Source of the DNA: Bacillota bacterium
GTDB taxonomy: Bacteria; Bacillota; Clostridia; Lachnospirales; Lachnospiraceae
Length of the DNA: 64,000 nt
Direction of reading: 5' to 3'
NCBI GenBank assembly: GCA_023414875.1
Contig: JAEZMV010000012.1
Span: 62,001 to 126,000, forward strand
Part shown: positions 1-7,987 of the stretch, in pieces
How the letters are laid out: each line of letters starts with the position of its first letter
How positions within the stretch are numbered: the first letter of the stretch is position 1
Notes under the pieces: model-generated
Told to the model about the DNA's origin: nothing
The model's database searches: none
What the model saw: the letters and a program-made list of their open reading frames with translations, nothing else
Program-made: the position numbers and the translations under genes

Positions 1-650
1 ATGAGATGCTGAAAGAGGCTTTTATGCTGGGAATGCGACACTTTGGAGAAAACAAAGTTCAGGAAATGGTTCAAAAGTATGAAGATTTATCCAGTGATTT
101 TCAGGAACCTGTATATTGGCACCTGATCGGCCATCTTCAGCGAAATAAAGTAAAATATATCATTGATAAAGCCTTTTTGATTCATTCCGTTGATTCCTTA
201 CGATTAGCAGAACAGATTGAAGAGGAAGCAGCAAAGAAAAATATAATATGTGATATTTTGATTGAGGTTAATATTGCAGATGAGGATACTAAGTTCGGAG
301 TTAGTGCTTCGGACGCACTCTTGCTTATTAACGAAATTATTAAATTTAAGCATGTAAGGATTAGAGGACTTATGACCATTGCGCCATATGTTGATGATCC
401 TGAAAAAAATAGGAAGTATTTTAAGAAATTGCGAGAATTATATGTTGACATCAAAACAAAAAACATTGATAATAATTGTAAAGGAAACATTTTGAATGAG
501 ACCCAATTACCCATAAGCTTTTTAGAGAATTTTGATATTCTATCCATGGGTATGACAGGAGACTTTGAAGTCGCAATTGAAGAGGGTGCTACTATGGTTC
601 GCGTAGGGACAGGCATTTTCGGTGAACGTGATTATACAAAAACAGTTTAG
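1..650 (+). CDS. ylmE: YggS/YlmE-family PLP homeostasis protein, 5' end outside window
   Basis: This is the C-terminal majority (about 215 residues) of a YggS/PROSC family protein. The family has an alanine-racemase-type barrel that binds pyridoxal phosphate without known catalysis and buffers cellular PLP. The frame is open to the window edge, and the codon before the first ATG continues the conserved stretch EMLKEAF. The N-terminal strand carrying the PLP lysine therefore lies upstream. Family signatures are HFGENKVQE, WHLIGHLQRNKVKY and, near the end, MGMTGDFEVAIEEGATMVR followed by VGTGIFGERDY. It sits 24 bp before sepF, the usual ylmE-sepF order of Gram-positive bacteria. No oddity is seen in the visible part. 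Confidence 0.95.
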   Translation, partial: EMLKEAFMLGMRHFGENKVQEMVQKYEDLSSDFQEPVYWHLIGHLQRNKVKYIIDKAFLIHSVDSLRLAEQIEEEAAKKNIICDILIEVNIADEDTKFGVSASDALLLINEIIKFKHVRIRGLMTIAPYVDDPEKNRKYFKKLRELYVDIKTKNIDNNCKGNILNETQLPISFLENFDILSMGMTGDFEVAIEEGATMVRVGTGIFGERDYTKTV

Positions 651-674
651 ATAATATAGATAGGAGAATGAAAA

Positions 675-1247
675 ATGTCTAATATTTTTAAGAATTTTTT
701 AAATTCCATGAAATTGACCGAAGATGATGATGAATATGAAGAGTATCTTAACGAAGAGTCGGAGAAAGAAGAAAAGAAGGCTAGACGTTTAGAAAAGAAA
801 GAAGCAAAGCACGAAAGATACGAGGAGACATTTAAGAGTCAGTCAGTTGCAGCTACATCTACACCAGTTGCAAATGACCTCAAAAAAGAAAGGGTGTCAA
901 AAATGGAAAGAAGTACAGCAAGTAAGGTTGTACCAATCCGGTCTACTCCTAAGGGGCTTGAGGTTTGTATCATGAAACCCACCTCCTTTGAAGATTCTCA
1001 GGATATATGTGACATGCTTTTAACAGGTAGGGCAACCGTAATCAATTTAGAGGGTTTTGATGACAAATTAGCACAGAGAACTATGGATTTTATCTCCGGT
1101 TCCGTCTATGCTATTAACGGCAAATTACATCGAATCTCCAACTGTATCTTTATTGTTTCTCCGGATACCGTTGATATCTCAGGCGATTACCTGGATTTAA
1201 TTCAGGAAAACGGTTTTGAACCCCCAACCCTTCACTCCAAGTTCTAA
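675..1247 (+). CDS. sepF: Cell division protein SepF
   Basis: SepF is a cytoplasmic protein that polymerises and binds FtsZ, tethering and aligning the division ring at the membrane. Residues 1-15 form a short N-terminal amphipathic stretch, the membrane-anchor position in the family. Residues 18-95 are a charged, low-complexity linker rich in Glu, Lys and Arg. Residues from about 98 to 185 are the SepF core, with the PTSFEDSQDICDMLLTGR and NLEGFDDKLAQRTMDFISG stretches and the GSVYAINGKLHRI strand. The ribosome binding site GGAGAATG precedes the ATG. It lies between ylmE and ylmH. The linker is rather long, but the length is normal for Clostridia. Confidence 0.96.
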   Translation: MSNIFKNFLNSMKLTEDDDEYEEYLNEESEKEEKKARRLEKKEAKHERYEETFKSQSVAATSTPVANDLKKERVSKMERSTASKVVPIRSTPKGLEVCIMKPTSFEDSQDICDMLLTGRATVINLEGFDDKLAQRTMDFISGSVYAINGKLHRISNCIFIVSPDTVDISGDYLDLIQENGFEPPTLHSKF

Positions 1248-1250
1248 GCT

Positions 1251-2027
1251 ATGATGAATCTGGACAAGGACGAACAGTTATTACGAAGAAGACTACTTGA
1301 TTTGGCTAATACAGCATATACACGGGGTATCAATAGCTTTACTGACTTTTTGAACCTGAATGAACAGAACATATTTATAAGCCTCAAAAATGAATTACCA
1401 ATGATAAAGTATTTTGCTTACGGAGGTTTTAATGATGCCGAGAGGAAAATACTTTGTTTTTGTGGAAAGGAAAATACCTCAAATGCTGAGGAAATCATAT
1501 ATCCAATTGTATGCATTAAAGTGGTTCCTTTGAATCAGAAATTCAGTGACAGCCTTAATCATCGGGACTTTTTAGGGGCAGTTCTAAATCTTGGTCTTGA
1601 CCGAAGTAAAATCGGTGATATCCTAATCGATGAAAATGAAGGATATATTTTTGCTCATACCGGTATCAGTGAGTATATTACTGATCAACTGATAAAAGTG
1701 AAGCATACCATGGTGAAATCAACGCTCATTGACCGGAAGGATTTTAATTATAAGCCTAAACTGAAAGAGGTGGTCGGAACTGTCTCCTCTGTTCGTTTAG
1801 ACAGTATATTATCAGTTGCATTTAAGAGCTCCAGAAGCAGCTTATCCGGATTGATTGAAGGCGGTAAAGTCAGCGTTGGTGGTAAAGTTATATTGTCAAA
1901 TAGTTATGTGTTAAAAGAAAACGATGTTGTATCTGTTCGAGGCTATGGTAAGTTCATCTATGCCGGAACCTCTTATCAGACAAAGAAAGGAAGATACTCC
2001 GTTCGAATTATGCTATATATTGCGTAG
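1251..2027 (+). CDS. ylmH: YlmH-type RNA-binding protein with C-terminal S4 domain
   Basis: A 258-residue protein of the YlmH family found in the sepF-divIVA neighbourhood of Firmicutes. The N-terminal half (to about residue 175) is the YlmH-specific domain. Residues of about 181-250 form an S4 RNA-binding domain, recognisable from VRLDSILSVAFKSSRSSLSGLI followed by GGKVSVGGKVI and ENDVVSVRGYGKF. YlmH-like proteins act on ribosome or tRNA complexes, possibly in ribosome rescue; this is family knowledge. The start lies 3 bp after the sepF stop, so translation is probably coupled. Two adjacent ATG codons leave the exact start uncertain by one residue. Confidence 0.93.
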   Translation: MMNLDKDEQLLRRRLLDLANTAYTRGINSFTDFLNLNEQNIFISLKNELPMIKYFAYGGFNDAERKILCFCGKENTSNAEEIIYPIVCIKVVPLNQKFSDSLNHRDFLGAVLNLGLDRSKIGDILIDENEGYIFAHTGISEYITDQLIKVKHTMVKSTLIDRKDFNYKPKLKEVVGTVSSVRLDSILSVAFKSSRSSLSGLIEGGKVSVGGKVILSNSYVLKENDVVSVRGYGKFIYAGTSYQTKKGRYSVRIMLYIA

Positions 2028-2100
2028 TTTCAATTATCACATACACATGAACAAATAATATTATGAATTAAATTTATCAGAAGAGTTAGGGGGATATCTT

Positions 2101-2784
2101 ATGTTATCATTCACTGAAATTCGTGAAAAACAGTTTAAAACTGGTCTTGGTTATGACAAAAAAGACGTAGAACAATTTTTAAATGACCTTTCTTCTGAAT
2201 TTGAAAGTATACAGCAGGAAAATACTAATTTGAAGAATAAACTTAATGAAGCTAATGAGAGCCTTGCCTACTATAAAAGCATCGAAAAAACGCTGCAAAA
2301 GGCGCTAATTCTCGCTGAAAAAACGTCACAGGATACGAGAGCAACCGCACTAAGGGAAGCAGATGCTATTGAGCTTGATGCAAAAACAAAAGCAAATCAG
2401 CTGCTGCAGGAAGCAAAAAGACAACTTGAGCTTTATGAACATAAAATCCTTAACTTAATGCAACAATATGATGTTTATAAAATTCATTTTGAAAACCTAT
2501 TGCATGCTCAAATAGAACTTTTAAACAGCAAAAGCTTCTCTATCAATACGGAGGAATTTTCCTACCGGACTACTCCGGAAGAGCTTTCAGGGCAAACAGA
2601 AGCAGCTGTAGCCTCTGAAACTCAAACTTCCTTCTTTGTTAACACATCTGAAGATAGCAACTCATCTTTTTTAAAGCCTGAAGAAATAGATCAGATTACC
2701 TTTGACTTCCTTCAGGAAGCGAACGAAGAGAAAAGTTATCAAACAGAGGATGGTTTTGAATTTTTTACGATAAAAGATGAATAG
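2101..2784 (+). CDS. divIVA: DivIVA-family polar/septal scaffold protein
   Basis: DivIVA binds negatively curved membrane at poles and septa and recruits division and wall proteins. The N-terminal domain shows LSFTEIREKQFKTGLGYDKK-type sequence followed by DVEQFLNDLSSEFESI, the conserved curvature-binding and coiled-coil start. A long coiled coil runs to about residue 140. The C-terminal 80 residues are acidic and serine/threonine rich, as in many DivIVA tails. GGGGGATATCTT precedes the ATG. It ends the sepF-ylmH-divIVA block; ileS, which often follows, is absent and aroB comes next. Confidence 0.95.
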   Translation: MLSFTEIREKQFKTGLGYDKKDVEQFLNDLSSEFESIQQENTNLKNKLNEANESLAYYKSIEKTLQKALILAEKTSQDTRATALREADAIELDAKTKANQLLQEAKRQLELYEHKILNLMQQYDVYKIHFENLLHAQIELLNSKSFSINTEEFSYRTTPEELSGQTEAAVASETQTSFFVNTSEDSNSSFLKPEEIDQITFDFLQEANEEKSYQTEDGFEFFTIKDE

Positions 2785-2786
2785 AT

Positions 2787-2838
2787 AAGGAGGATGGCAT
2801 AACCTCGTCTAAGCTTGTCGATGTGGTTATGCATTTTT
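2787..2838 (+). promoter_or_regulatory. Ribosome binding site and stem-loop between divIVA and aroB
   Basis: AAGGAGG at 2787-2793 is the only good Shine-Dalgarno sequence before aroB, but it lies 46 nt from the ATG. Between them GCATAACC (2797-2804) pairs perfectly with GGTTATGC (2825-2832), followed by ATTTTTT directly abutting the ATG at 2840. Either this is a divIVA terminator that runs into the aroB start, or the folded stem brings the Shine-Dalgarno to about 10 nt from the start codon. Confidence 0.6.
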
Positions 2839-2839
2839 T

Positions 2840-3925
2840 ATGAAGGATTTGATCACTGTAAACTATGAAGAAAAACCCGCGTATGATATATTACTCGAAC
2901 CTAATTTTAAAAAATTAGCCCAAGCAGTAACCTGCTTAGATATGAAGCATCGAAGATTTATGATCATCACTGATACAAATGTGGGACAGCACTACCTGGA
3001 TGAAATAAAAGATGTCCTGTTACCCTGTGCTTCCTCTGTACAAACTTATACTTTTTTGGCGGGAGAAACAAATAAAAATCTTGATACCGTTAGCATGTGC
3101 TATGAACAGCTCATTCTATCCGGCTTTGACCGTAATGACGTATTAGTTGCACTGGGCGGAGGTGTAGTAGGAGATTTAACCGGTTTTGTTGCAGCTACCT
3201 ATTTAAGGGGTATCCGTTTTATTCAGGTTCCAACCTCTTTGCTTGCCATGGTAGATTCCAGCATTGGAGGAAAGACCGGAGTTGATTTTAAAGCTTATAA
3301 GAATATGGTGGGAGCATTTCATCAGCCTAAATTAGTATATATGAATATTTCAACCCTGAACTCACTTCCGGATCGTGAATATTATTCTGGTTTTGGTGAA
3401 CTGATAAAGCATGGATTAATTAAAGATGCAGCTTACTATACCTGGCTTAAGAATAATAAGGAAGCAATCGGAGTAAAAAGCCCTGATGTCTTAAAAGAAA
3501 TGATATACCGAAGCTGCTTGATAAAAAAAGAAGTTGTGGAAAAGGATCCTAAAGAAAAAGGTGATCGTGCCTTATTAAATTTTGGTCACACCATTGGTCA
3601 TTCTGTTGAAAAGCTAATGAACTTAACCTTACTTCACGGGGAGTGCGTATCCATAGGAATGGCAGTAGCTTCGTATCTGTCAATGCAGAGAGGCTATTTG
3701 ACGCAAGTAGAATACGAGGATATTCTTGAGACAATTCGCAGATTTAAGCTGCCAATCAGCGTAAAGGGCTTAACTGCTGAGTCTGTATATGATATTACAA
3801 AATCAGATAAAAAAATGAATTCTGATAAAATCAACTTCATACTACTTACTAAAATCGGAGAAGCATTTATTGATCCAACCATAACAAAGGATGATATGCT
3901 TGATGCTATTCATACGATATTGTAA
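2840..3925 (+). CDS. aroB: 3-dehydroquinate synthase
   Basis: AroB converts DAHP to 3-dehydroquinate, the second shikimate-pathway step, using NAD and a divalent metal in the cytoplasm. The 361-residue length is standard. Signatures include ALGGGVVGDLTGFVAATYLRG, VPTSLLAMVDSSIGGKTGVD, the metal/substrate region SGFGELIKHGLI, and LNFGHTIGHSVEK with downstream LLHGECVSIGM histidines. The chosen ATG matches the usual AroB beginning (MKDLITVNYEEKPAYDI). It lacks a nearby Shine-Dalgarno; see the stem-loop just upstream. It lies alone among division genes, without other aro genes in view. Confidence 0.97.
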   Translation: MKDLITVNYEEKPAYDILLEPNFKKLAQAVTCLDMKHRRFMIITDTNVGQHYLDEIKDVLLPCASSVQTYTFLAGETNKNLDTVSMCYEQLILSGFDRNDVLVALGGGVVGDLTGFVAATYLRGIRFIQVPTSLLAMVDSSIGGKTGVDFKAYKNMVGAFHQPKLVYMNISTLNSLPDREYYSGFGELIKHGLIKDAAYYTWLKNNKEAIGVKSPDVLKEMIYRSCLIKKEVVEKDPKEKGDRALLNFGHTIGHSVEKLMNLTLLHGECVSIGMAVASYLSMQRGYLTQVEYEDILETIRRFKLPISVKGLTAESVYDITKSDKKMNSDKINFILLTKIGEAFIDPTITKDDMLDAIHTIL

Positions 3926-3977
3926 TTTTGACAGATAACATAAGATATGTGCCAATGCACGATAAAATGGAGGTTAT

Positions 3978-4556
3978 ATGAAGCAACGAATTAAGCATTT
4001 AATATTATTTCTTCTACTGGTTGGAATTGATCAGGCATCAAAATTATGGGTGAAATCAAGATTGATGAATAAAGATCCGATTGTTATCCTTAAGGATGTA
4101 TTAAACTTACAATATCATGAAAACAACGGTGCCGTTTGGGGAATCTTAAGCGGTAAAGTAGTATATTTGACCATATTTACGTTTATCATCATGTTTTTTA
4201 TCTTATACCTTTACTTTAAGATACCAAAAAATAAAAAATTCAATGCCTTAAAAATAATCACTGTATTTATTTTAGCCGGTGCTCTCGGAAACCTGATTGA
4301 TCGTATTTATTTAGGTTATGTAGTAGATTTTATCTATTTTAAAATTATTGATTTCCCTCTATTTAACTTGGCTGACAGTTACTTAACCGTATCATCCATT
4401 TTATTAATGATACTTGCATTATTCTATTATAAGGATGAAGACTTTGCTTTCCTGGATCAAATCTTTAGGAAAAACAAGAATAAACGAGTAGTTTCCGAAG
4501 AAAATGCATTAGATGATGAAAATGACGAAGAGGAAAGCGAAGGAACAGAAGAATAG
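3978..4556 (+). CDS. lspA: Lipoprotein signal peptidase (signal peptidase II)
   Basis: LspA cleaves signal peptides of diacylglyceryl-modified prolipoproteins in the membrane. Four membrane segments are visible, near residues 6-22, 55-75, 88-105 and 124-142. The two catalytic aspartates are in GNLIDRIYLGYVVDF and FNLADSYLT. The family is usually 150-170 residues. This one has an extra 30-residue C-terminal tail ending in an Asp/Glu-rich run, presumably cytosolic. GGAGG lies 6 nt before the ATG. The rluD-type gene follows 26 bp on, the classical lspA-rluD pair. Lipoproteins elsewhere in the window (PepF, the DUF5050 protein, the esterase) are likely substrates. Confidence 0.96.
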   Translation: MKQRIKHLILFLLLVGIDQASKLWVKSRLMNKDPIVILKDVLNLQYHENNGAVWGILSGKVVYLTIFTFIIMFFILYLYFKIPKNKKFNALKIITVFILAGALGNLIDRIYLGYVVDFIYFKIIDFPLFNLADSYLTVSSILLMILALFYYKDEDFAFLDQIFRKNKNKRVVSEENALDDENDEEESEGTEE

Positions 4557-4582
4557 AGAAACGGAAAGGATATGTACATTTC

Positions 4583-5560
4583 ATGATAGATGAGGGACTG
4601 GAAACGGAAGATCAGGAACTGGAATCAGAGGCACAGGAGCTAAGCTTAGATTATACCGTAGAAGCTGAATATAACGGTGTGCGTATTGATAAATATCTAT
4701 CCGTTATTCAAGCTGAAATTTCACGAAATTATATTCAAAAGCTGATCAATGACAATAAGATATATATGGATGATAAGCCTGTTAAGGCTAATTCTAAGGT
4801 GAAAACAGGGGCTCATATCATAATAAATCTTCCGGAACCAAAAGAGGCTGAAATCGTCCCAGAAGACCTTCCTTTAGATATTATTTATGAAGATAAGGAT
4901 ATTATCATAATTAATAAGCAAAAAGGTCTCGTAGTCCACCCTGCGGCCGGGCATACCTCAGGTACCTTGGTAAATGCATTATTGTATCATTGCCAGGGTG
5001 AATTGTCCGGTATCAACGGAGTACTTCGGCCCGGTATTGTACACAGGATTGATCGGGATACCACTGGTGTTATGATTGCCTGTAAAAATGATAAAGCACA
5101 TCAATTTATTGCAGATCAGCTAAAGGTACATTCTATTACACGACGTTATCAGGCAATCGTATATCATACCTTTAAAACAGACAGTGGAAGAGTTGAAGCT
5201 CCTATCGGCAGAGATCCTAAGGATCGTAAGAAAATGGCGGTTAACTATAAGAATGGAAAAGCTGCGGCAACAAATTATACTGTGTTAGAAAATCTTAGTA
5301 ATCAATATGCATTTATCGAATGTTCTCTGGAAACAGGAAGAACCCATCAAATCAGGGTTCATATGGCTAGCATACATCATCCACTAATCGGAGATACAGT
5401 TTATGGTCCAAGCAAGGATCCTTTTCATTTGGAGGGGCAAGCCTTGCATGCAGGCGTATTAGGCTTTATTCATCCATCAACAAGGGAATATGTTGAATTT
5501 CAAGCACCACTTCCTAATTACTTTATAGAGTTATTAGCGAAATTAAGATATAAGGGGTAA
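4583..5560 (+). CDS. rluD: Large-subunit rRNA pseudouridine synthase, RluD/YlyB type
   Basis: An RluA-family pseudouridine synthase of 325 residues. Residues of about 30-90 hold an S4 domain (VRIDKYLSVI, SRNYIQKLINDNKI). The catalytic domain follows, with IINKQKGLVVHPAAGH, the catalytic-aspartate motif GIVHRIDRDTTGVMI, and ETGRTHQIRVHMASI near the end. The closest family role is isomerising 23S rRNA helix-69 uridines, but exact positions cannot be told from sequence. The first 25 residues are acidic and unconserved. It is transcribed with lspA; AAAGGATATG precedes the ATG. Confidence 0.93.
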   Translation: MIDEGLETEDQELESEAQELSLDYTVEAEYNGVRIDKYLSVIQAEISRNYIQKLINDNKIYMDDKPVKANSKVKTGAHIIINLPEPKEAEIVPEDLPLDIIYEDKDIIIINKQKGLVVHPAAGHTSGTLVNALLYHCQGELSGINGVLRPGIVHRIDRDTTGVMIACKNDKAHQFIADQLKVHSITRRYQAIVYHTFKTDSGRVEAPIGRDPKDRKKMAVNYKNGKAAATNYTVLENLSNQYAFIECSLETGRTHQIRVHMASIHHPLIGDTVYGPSKDPFHLEGQALHAGVLGFIHPSTREYVEFQAPLPNYFIELLAKLRYKG

Positions 5561-5566
5561 CTGTCA

Positions 5567-6859
5567 TTGAAAAGAACAGTAATTGATGATTTAATAAAAT
5601 GGAAGCAATTAAATTACGATAATCCACTTTTACTAACCGGAGCAAAAGGCGTGGGCAAAACATATCTGGCATATGATTTTGCTAAGGCCTTTTTTGAAGA
5701 TATCTATTATCTGAATTTTGAACGAGAACCCGGTACGAAGGATCTATTTAACATTATGAGCCAGCAAGAATCTGTTAATGCCTTATCAGGATACTTTCAT
5801 CTAAAACAAGAAAAGCCAATTGAAACCAGAATTTTAATTCTGGATGAAGTTCATTGTTGCTTAGAAGCAATGAACATGATAAAGGCGGGACAGTTGCAGA
5901 ATATTTTTCGGTACATTATCACAATATCAAGTAATCCATTACCGAATGAATGTAAAGAAAATGTTACGCTAATCCCGGTATATCCGCTGGAGTTCGATGA
6001 ATTTCTGAAAGCAACCGGTAATGACTGGTATATCGATTTAATTGTTATGCATTTTCAGGCAAATAAGAGCATTCCCGAGATAGTACATACTGAGTTACTT
6101 GCTCTTCATGAATTATATCTTCAAATAGGCGGAATGCCTGGAATAATCAATGAATACCTAAATATGTCCTCGGTAGTAAATGTATCCGAACAACACAGCT
6201 CTTTTATCAGCTCTTATCATGATGGTATCATCCGAGATTATAAAGATAATGATGCGTTAAAAATGAATCAGGTGTTTGATAGTCTGGTATATCAATTAAT
6301 GAAGGATAATAAAAAATTTCAATATAAGTTAATCCGAAAAGGCACTACGCATTCTATGTATAAGGATTCCATTCAAAGATTATCCGATTTAAACTATGTT
6401 ATCAAATGCAATCGTATCAGTAATGAGCAGCTGATGAATCCGATACAGACCTTTCATTCAGAAGATTGGAACAGTATCGAGGCAAATACAAATTTCAAAT
6501 TATATATGCCGGATACCGGAATGTTGTATACAAAAATGGTAGAAGAGCAGGGACCTATCCTAAATCATAATTTAAAAAAAGCATTATTGGAGAATTACGT
6601 GGCCAGGTCTCTTCAGACTAAGAATTATCCATTTGCTTTCTGGGAATCAGATTCAATGGCTAAAATTGATTTTATAATATCTAATAATCAGACAACCATA
6701 CCAATAGAGATCTTTGAAAATGATAATACCAGATCAAAAAGTATCAGTATCATTAAGCAAAAACTGGACTTTCCTTATTCAATAAAAATATCGACAAAGA
6801 ATTTTGAATATGCAAATCAAATAAAATATGTTCCGTATTATGCTGTGTTTTGTCTGTAA
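5567..6859 (+). CDS. AAA-type ATPase with C-terminal DUF4143-like domain
   Basis: A 430-residue ATPase of the AAA_14/DUF4143 type. The Walker A motif is LLTGAKGVGKTYLA (residues about 21-34) and the Walker B motif is ILILDEVHC. A sensor-like serine appears in ITISSNPLP, followed by YPLEFDEFL, as in this family. The C-terminal part reads LLENYVARSL and then KIDFIISN and IPIEIFE, the restriction-endonuclease-like fold often attached to these ATPases. The biological role of the family is not established. It starts with TTG, 6 bp after the rluD-type gene, with AAGGGG as ribosome binding site, so it is probably the last gene of that operon. It is an unusual companion for rRNA modification. Confidence 0.8.
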   Translation: MKRTVIDDLIKWKQLNYDNPLLLTGAKGVGKTYLAYDFAKAFFEDIYYLNFEREPGTKDLFNIMSQQESVNALSGYFHLKQEKPIETRILILDEVHCCLEAMNMIKAGQLQNIFRYIITISSNPLPNECKENVTLIPVYPLEFDEFLKATGNDWYIDLIVMHFQANKSIPEIVHTELLALHELYLQIGGMPGIINEYLNMSSVVNVSEQHSSFISSYHDGIIRDYKDNDALKMNQVFDSLVYQLMKDNKKFQYKLIRKGTTHSMYKDSIQRLSDLNYVIKCNRISNEQLMNPIQTFHSEDWNSIEANTNFKLYMPDTGMLYTKMVEEQGPILNHNLKKALLENYVARSLQTKNYPFAFWESDSMAKIDFIISNNQTTIPIEIFENDNTRSKSISIIKQKLDFPYSIKISTKNFEYANQIKYVPYYAVFCL

Positions 6860-6903
6860 TTCCATAATTTAACTAATATTTTAAGAAAATATTAAGAAAA
6901 TGG

Positions 6904-6932
6904 TTGACAAACTTATTCTATTATTATAGTAT
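6904..6932 (+). promoter_or_regulatory. Sigma-A type promoter upstream of the BlaI-family gene
   Basis: TTGACA (6904-6909), a 17-bp spacer and TAGTAT (6927-6932) make a near-consensus housekeeping promoter. Transcription would begin near 6940, leaving a leader of roughly 240 nt before the repressor gene. The rest of 6860-7181 is AT-rich without a credible coding sequence. Confidence 0.75.
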
Positions 6933-6943
6933 AGAAATACAGC

Positions 6944-6962
6944 CTACAGTCTACCATTGTAG
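6944..6962 (+). promoter_or_regulatory. Operator-like inverted repeat for BlaI-family repressor
   Basis: CTACA and TGTAG flank a 9-bp centre just downstream of the predicted transcription start. BlaI/MecI operators are dyads containing TACA/TGTA, so autoregulation is plausible. The centre spacing differs from the best-studied operators. Further TACA/TGTA half-sites lie at about 6991 and 7080. Confidence 0.45.
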
Positions 6963-7181
6963 ATATCTCAAACCCGAAATACAAAGTGTATTCTACAAGA
7001 GTAAGTAGTTGATTTTACTAGAGATTAACAATTTGTAATATATTTACATATTATTAAATATAATTATTATTGTAAAATTGTACAAGCTTATTTTCCGGTG
7101 ATTGATCCTATATATCATATGCCGGATTATATATTCTAATTATGTAGAATATTAATAAATGTTAAAGGGGTGTGGGATTTT

Positions 7182-7553
7182 ATGTCGTTACCAGATATAC
7201 GACTACACGAAGGAGAACTTAATATCATGGAGTTGTTATGGTCCAACAAGGCATTGGCTGCAAAAGATATTTCTAAGATCATTAAGGAATATATAGGTTG
7301 GGAAAAAAACACGACTTACACTGTAATCAAACGATTGATTGAAAAAGGTGCTATAAAACGGGAGGATCCGGGGTTCTTATGTAAAGCAGCTATATCAAAA
7401 CGTACGGTTCAGACCATTGAAACAAAAGTATTATTAAATAAATTATATAATGGCTCCTTAAGTACGTTTTTAACAGAGTACCTGAAAAATCAGGATCTAT
7501 CAAAAGCAGAAGTAATGGAGCTTCAAAGAATAGTAGGTGAACAGAGATTTTAG
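7182..7553 (+). CDS. BlaI/MecI/CopY-family transcriptional repressor
   Basis: A 123-residue winged-helix repressor of the penicillinase-repressor family. It shows the family opening LHEGELNIMELLW, the recognition region KNTTYTVIKRLIEKGAIKRE and a C-terminal dimerisation segment. The ATG at 7182 is preferred over an upstream GTG because AAAGGGG lies 11 nt before it and the protein begins at the usual place. Homologues typically pair with a BlaR1-type membrane sensor that cleaves them. Here no M56 peptidase gene follows: the gene ends in its own terminator and the accessory patch begins. The signal and the targets are therefore unknown. Confidence 0.9.
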   Translation: MSLPDIRLHEGELNIMELLWSNKALAAKDISKIIKEYIGWEKNTTYTVIKRLIEKGAIKREDPGFLCKAAISKRTVQTIETKVLLNKLYNGSLSTFLTEYLKNQDLSKAEVMELQRIVGEQRF

Positions 7554-7572
7554 ATAAATCTCTGTTTTTTCT
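7541..7572 (+). terminator. Rho-independent terminator of the BlaI-family gene
   Basis: ACAGAGATTT (7541-7550) pairs perfectly with AAATCTCTGT (7556-7565) around a 5-nt loop, followed by a T run. The stop codon TAG is in the loop, so the last codons form the stem. Confidence 0.88.
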
Positions 7573-7598
7573 TATATATCATACTATTCGCAAAACCT

Positions 7599-7660
7599 AA
7601 GTTTAACGAAAAATTGTCCCATAATTACAGTCCAACTTATTCGTTAAACTTAGCTGGGTT
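7599..7660. repeat. 62-bp direct repeat, copy A, with internal palindrome
   Basis: This copy matches the one at 8508-8569 at 56 of 62 positions, in direct orientation. CTAAGTTTAACGAA (7597-7610) and TTCGTTAAACTTAG (7640-7653) form a perfect 14-bp inverted repeat around a 29-nt loop containing TAATTACAGTCCAAC. The 3' end of the 64-residue leftward gene is encoded inside it. The repeats bracket the mini-operon and the structured tract. Confidence 0.85.
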
Positions 7661-7831
7661 AATTTCATTATGTTCTATTAATGCTGATTTTACGACTCCC
7701 TTTCCTTTTCTCATCAAATCACGTAATATATCTATTGTTTTTATCTGTGCATCATAAAAGGTATCTGCAAAAAAACCACATCGACCTTTTTGTCCATTAC
7801 TCAATAAATAATCATATCGATATCTTGCCAA
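7637..7831 (-). CDS. Small protein of 64 residues, function unknown
   Basis: A 64-residue basic protein with no signal peptide or membrane segment (MARYRYDYLLSNGQKGR, then CGFFADTFYDAQIKTIDILRD). It starts with TTG, overlapping the stop of the upstream membrane gene (TAAATTG), with AGGAGGTGG as ribosome binding site. That is a convincing translation signal. Its last codons run into direct repeat A, so its C-terminus may have been fixed by the repeat. I do not recognise the family. Third gene of a compact leftward operon. Confidence 0.6.
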   Translation of the reverse strand: MARYRYDYLLSNGQKGRCGFFADTFYDAQIKTIDILRDLMRKGKGVVKSALIEHNEINPAKFNE

Positions 7832-7832
7832 T

Positions 7833-7985
7833 TTACCACCTCCTTGACTTTATTTTTTTATCAGTGATGAAACTACCTACAACTCCTAAAACAGTAAGAA
7901 AAGCCATAGGAACAATTATGATAGGATTATCTATCATTCGAAACGGATACATACACATATCCAATAAATCAATTGCTAAATCCAT
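7833..7985 (-). CDS. 50-residue single-span membrane protein
   Basis: A 50-codon frame that fills the gap between its neighbours exactly: its ATG lies 2 bp after the stop of the ribbon-helix-helix gene, and its TAA overlaps the start of the next gene. GGAGGC precedes the ATG, inside the end of the upstream gene. The protein begins MDLAIDLLDMCMYPFRMIDN. It has one hydrophobic segment (PIIIVPMAFLTVLGVVGSFI, residues 21-40) and ends with a basic tail, TDKKIKSRRW. Size and layout resemble small membrane proteins of conjugative elements, but no family can be named. Confidence 0.6.
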   Translation of the reverse strand: MDLAIDLLDMCMYPFRMIDNPIIIVPMAFLTVLGVVGSFITDKKIKSRRW

Positions 7986-7987
7986 GC

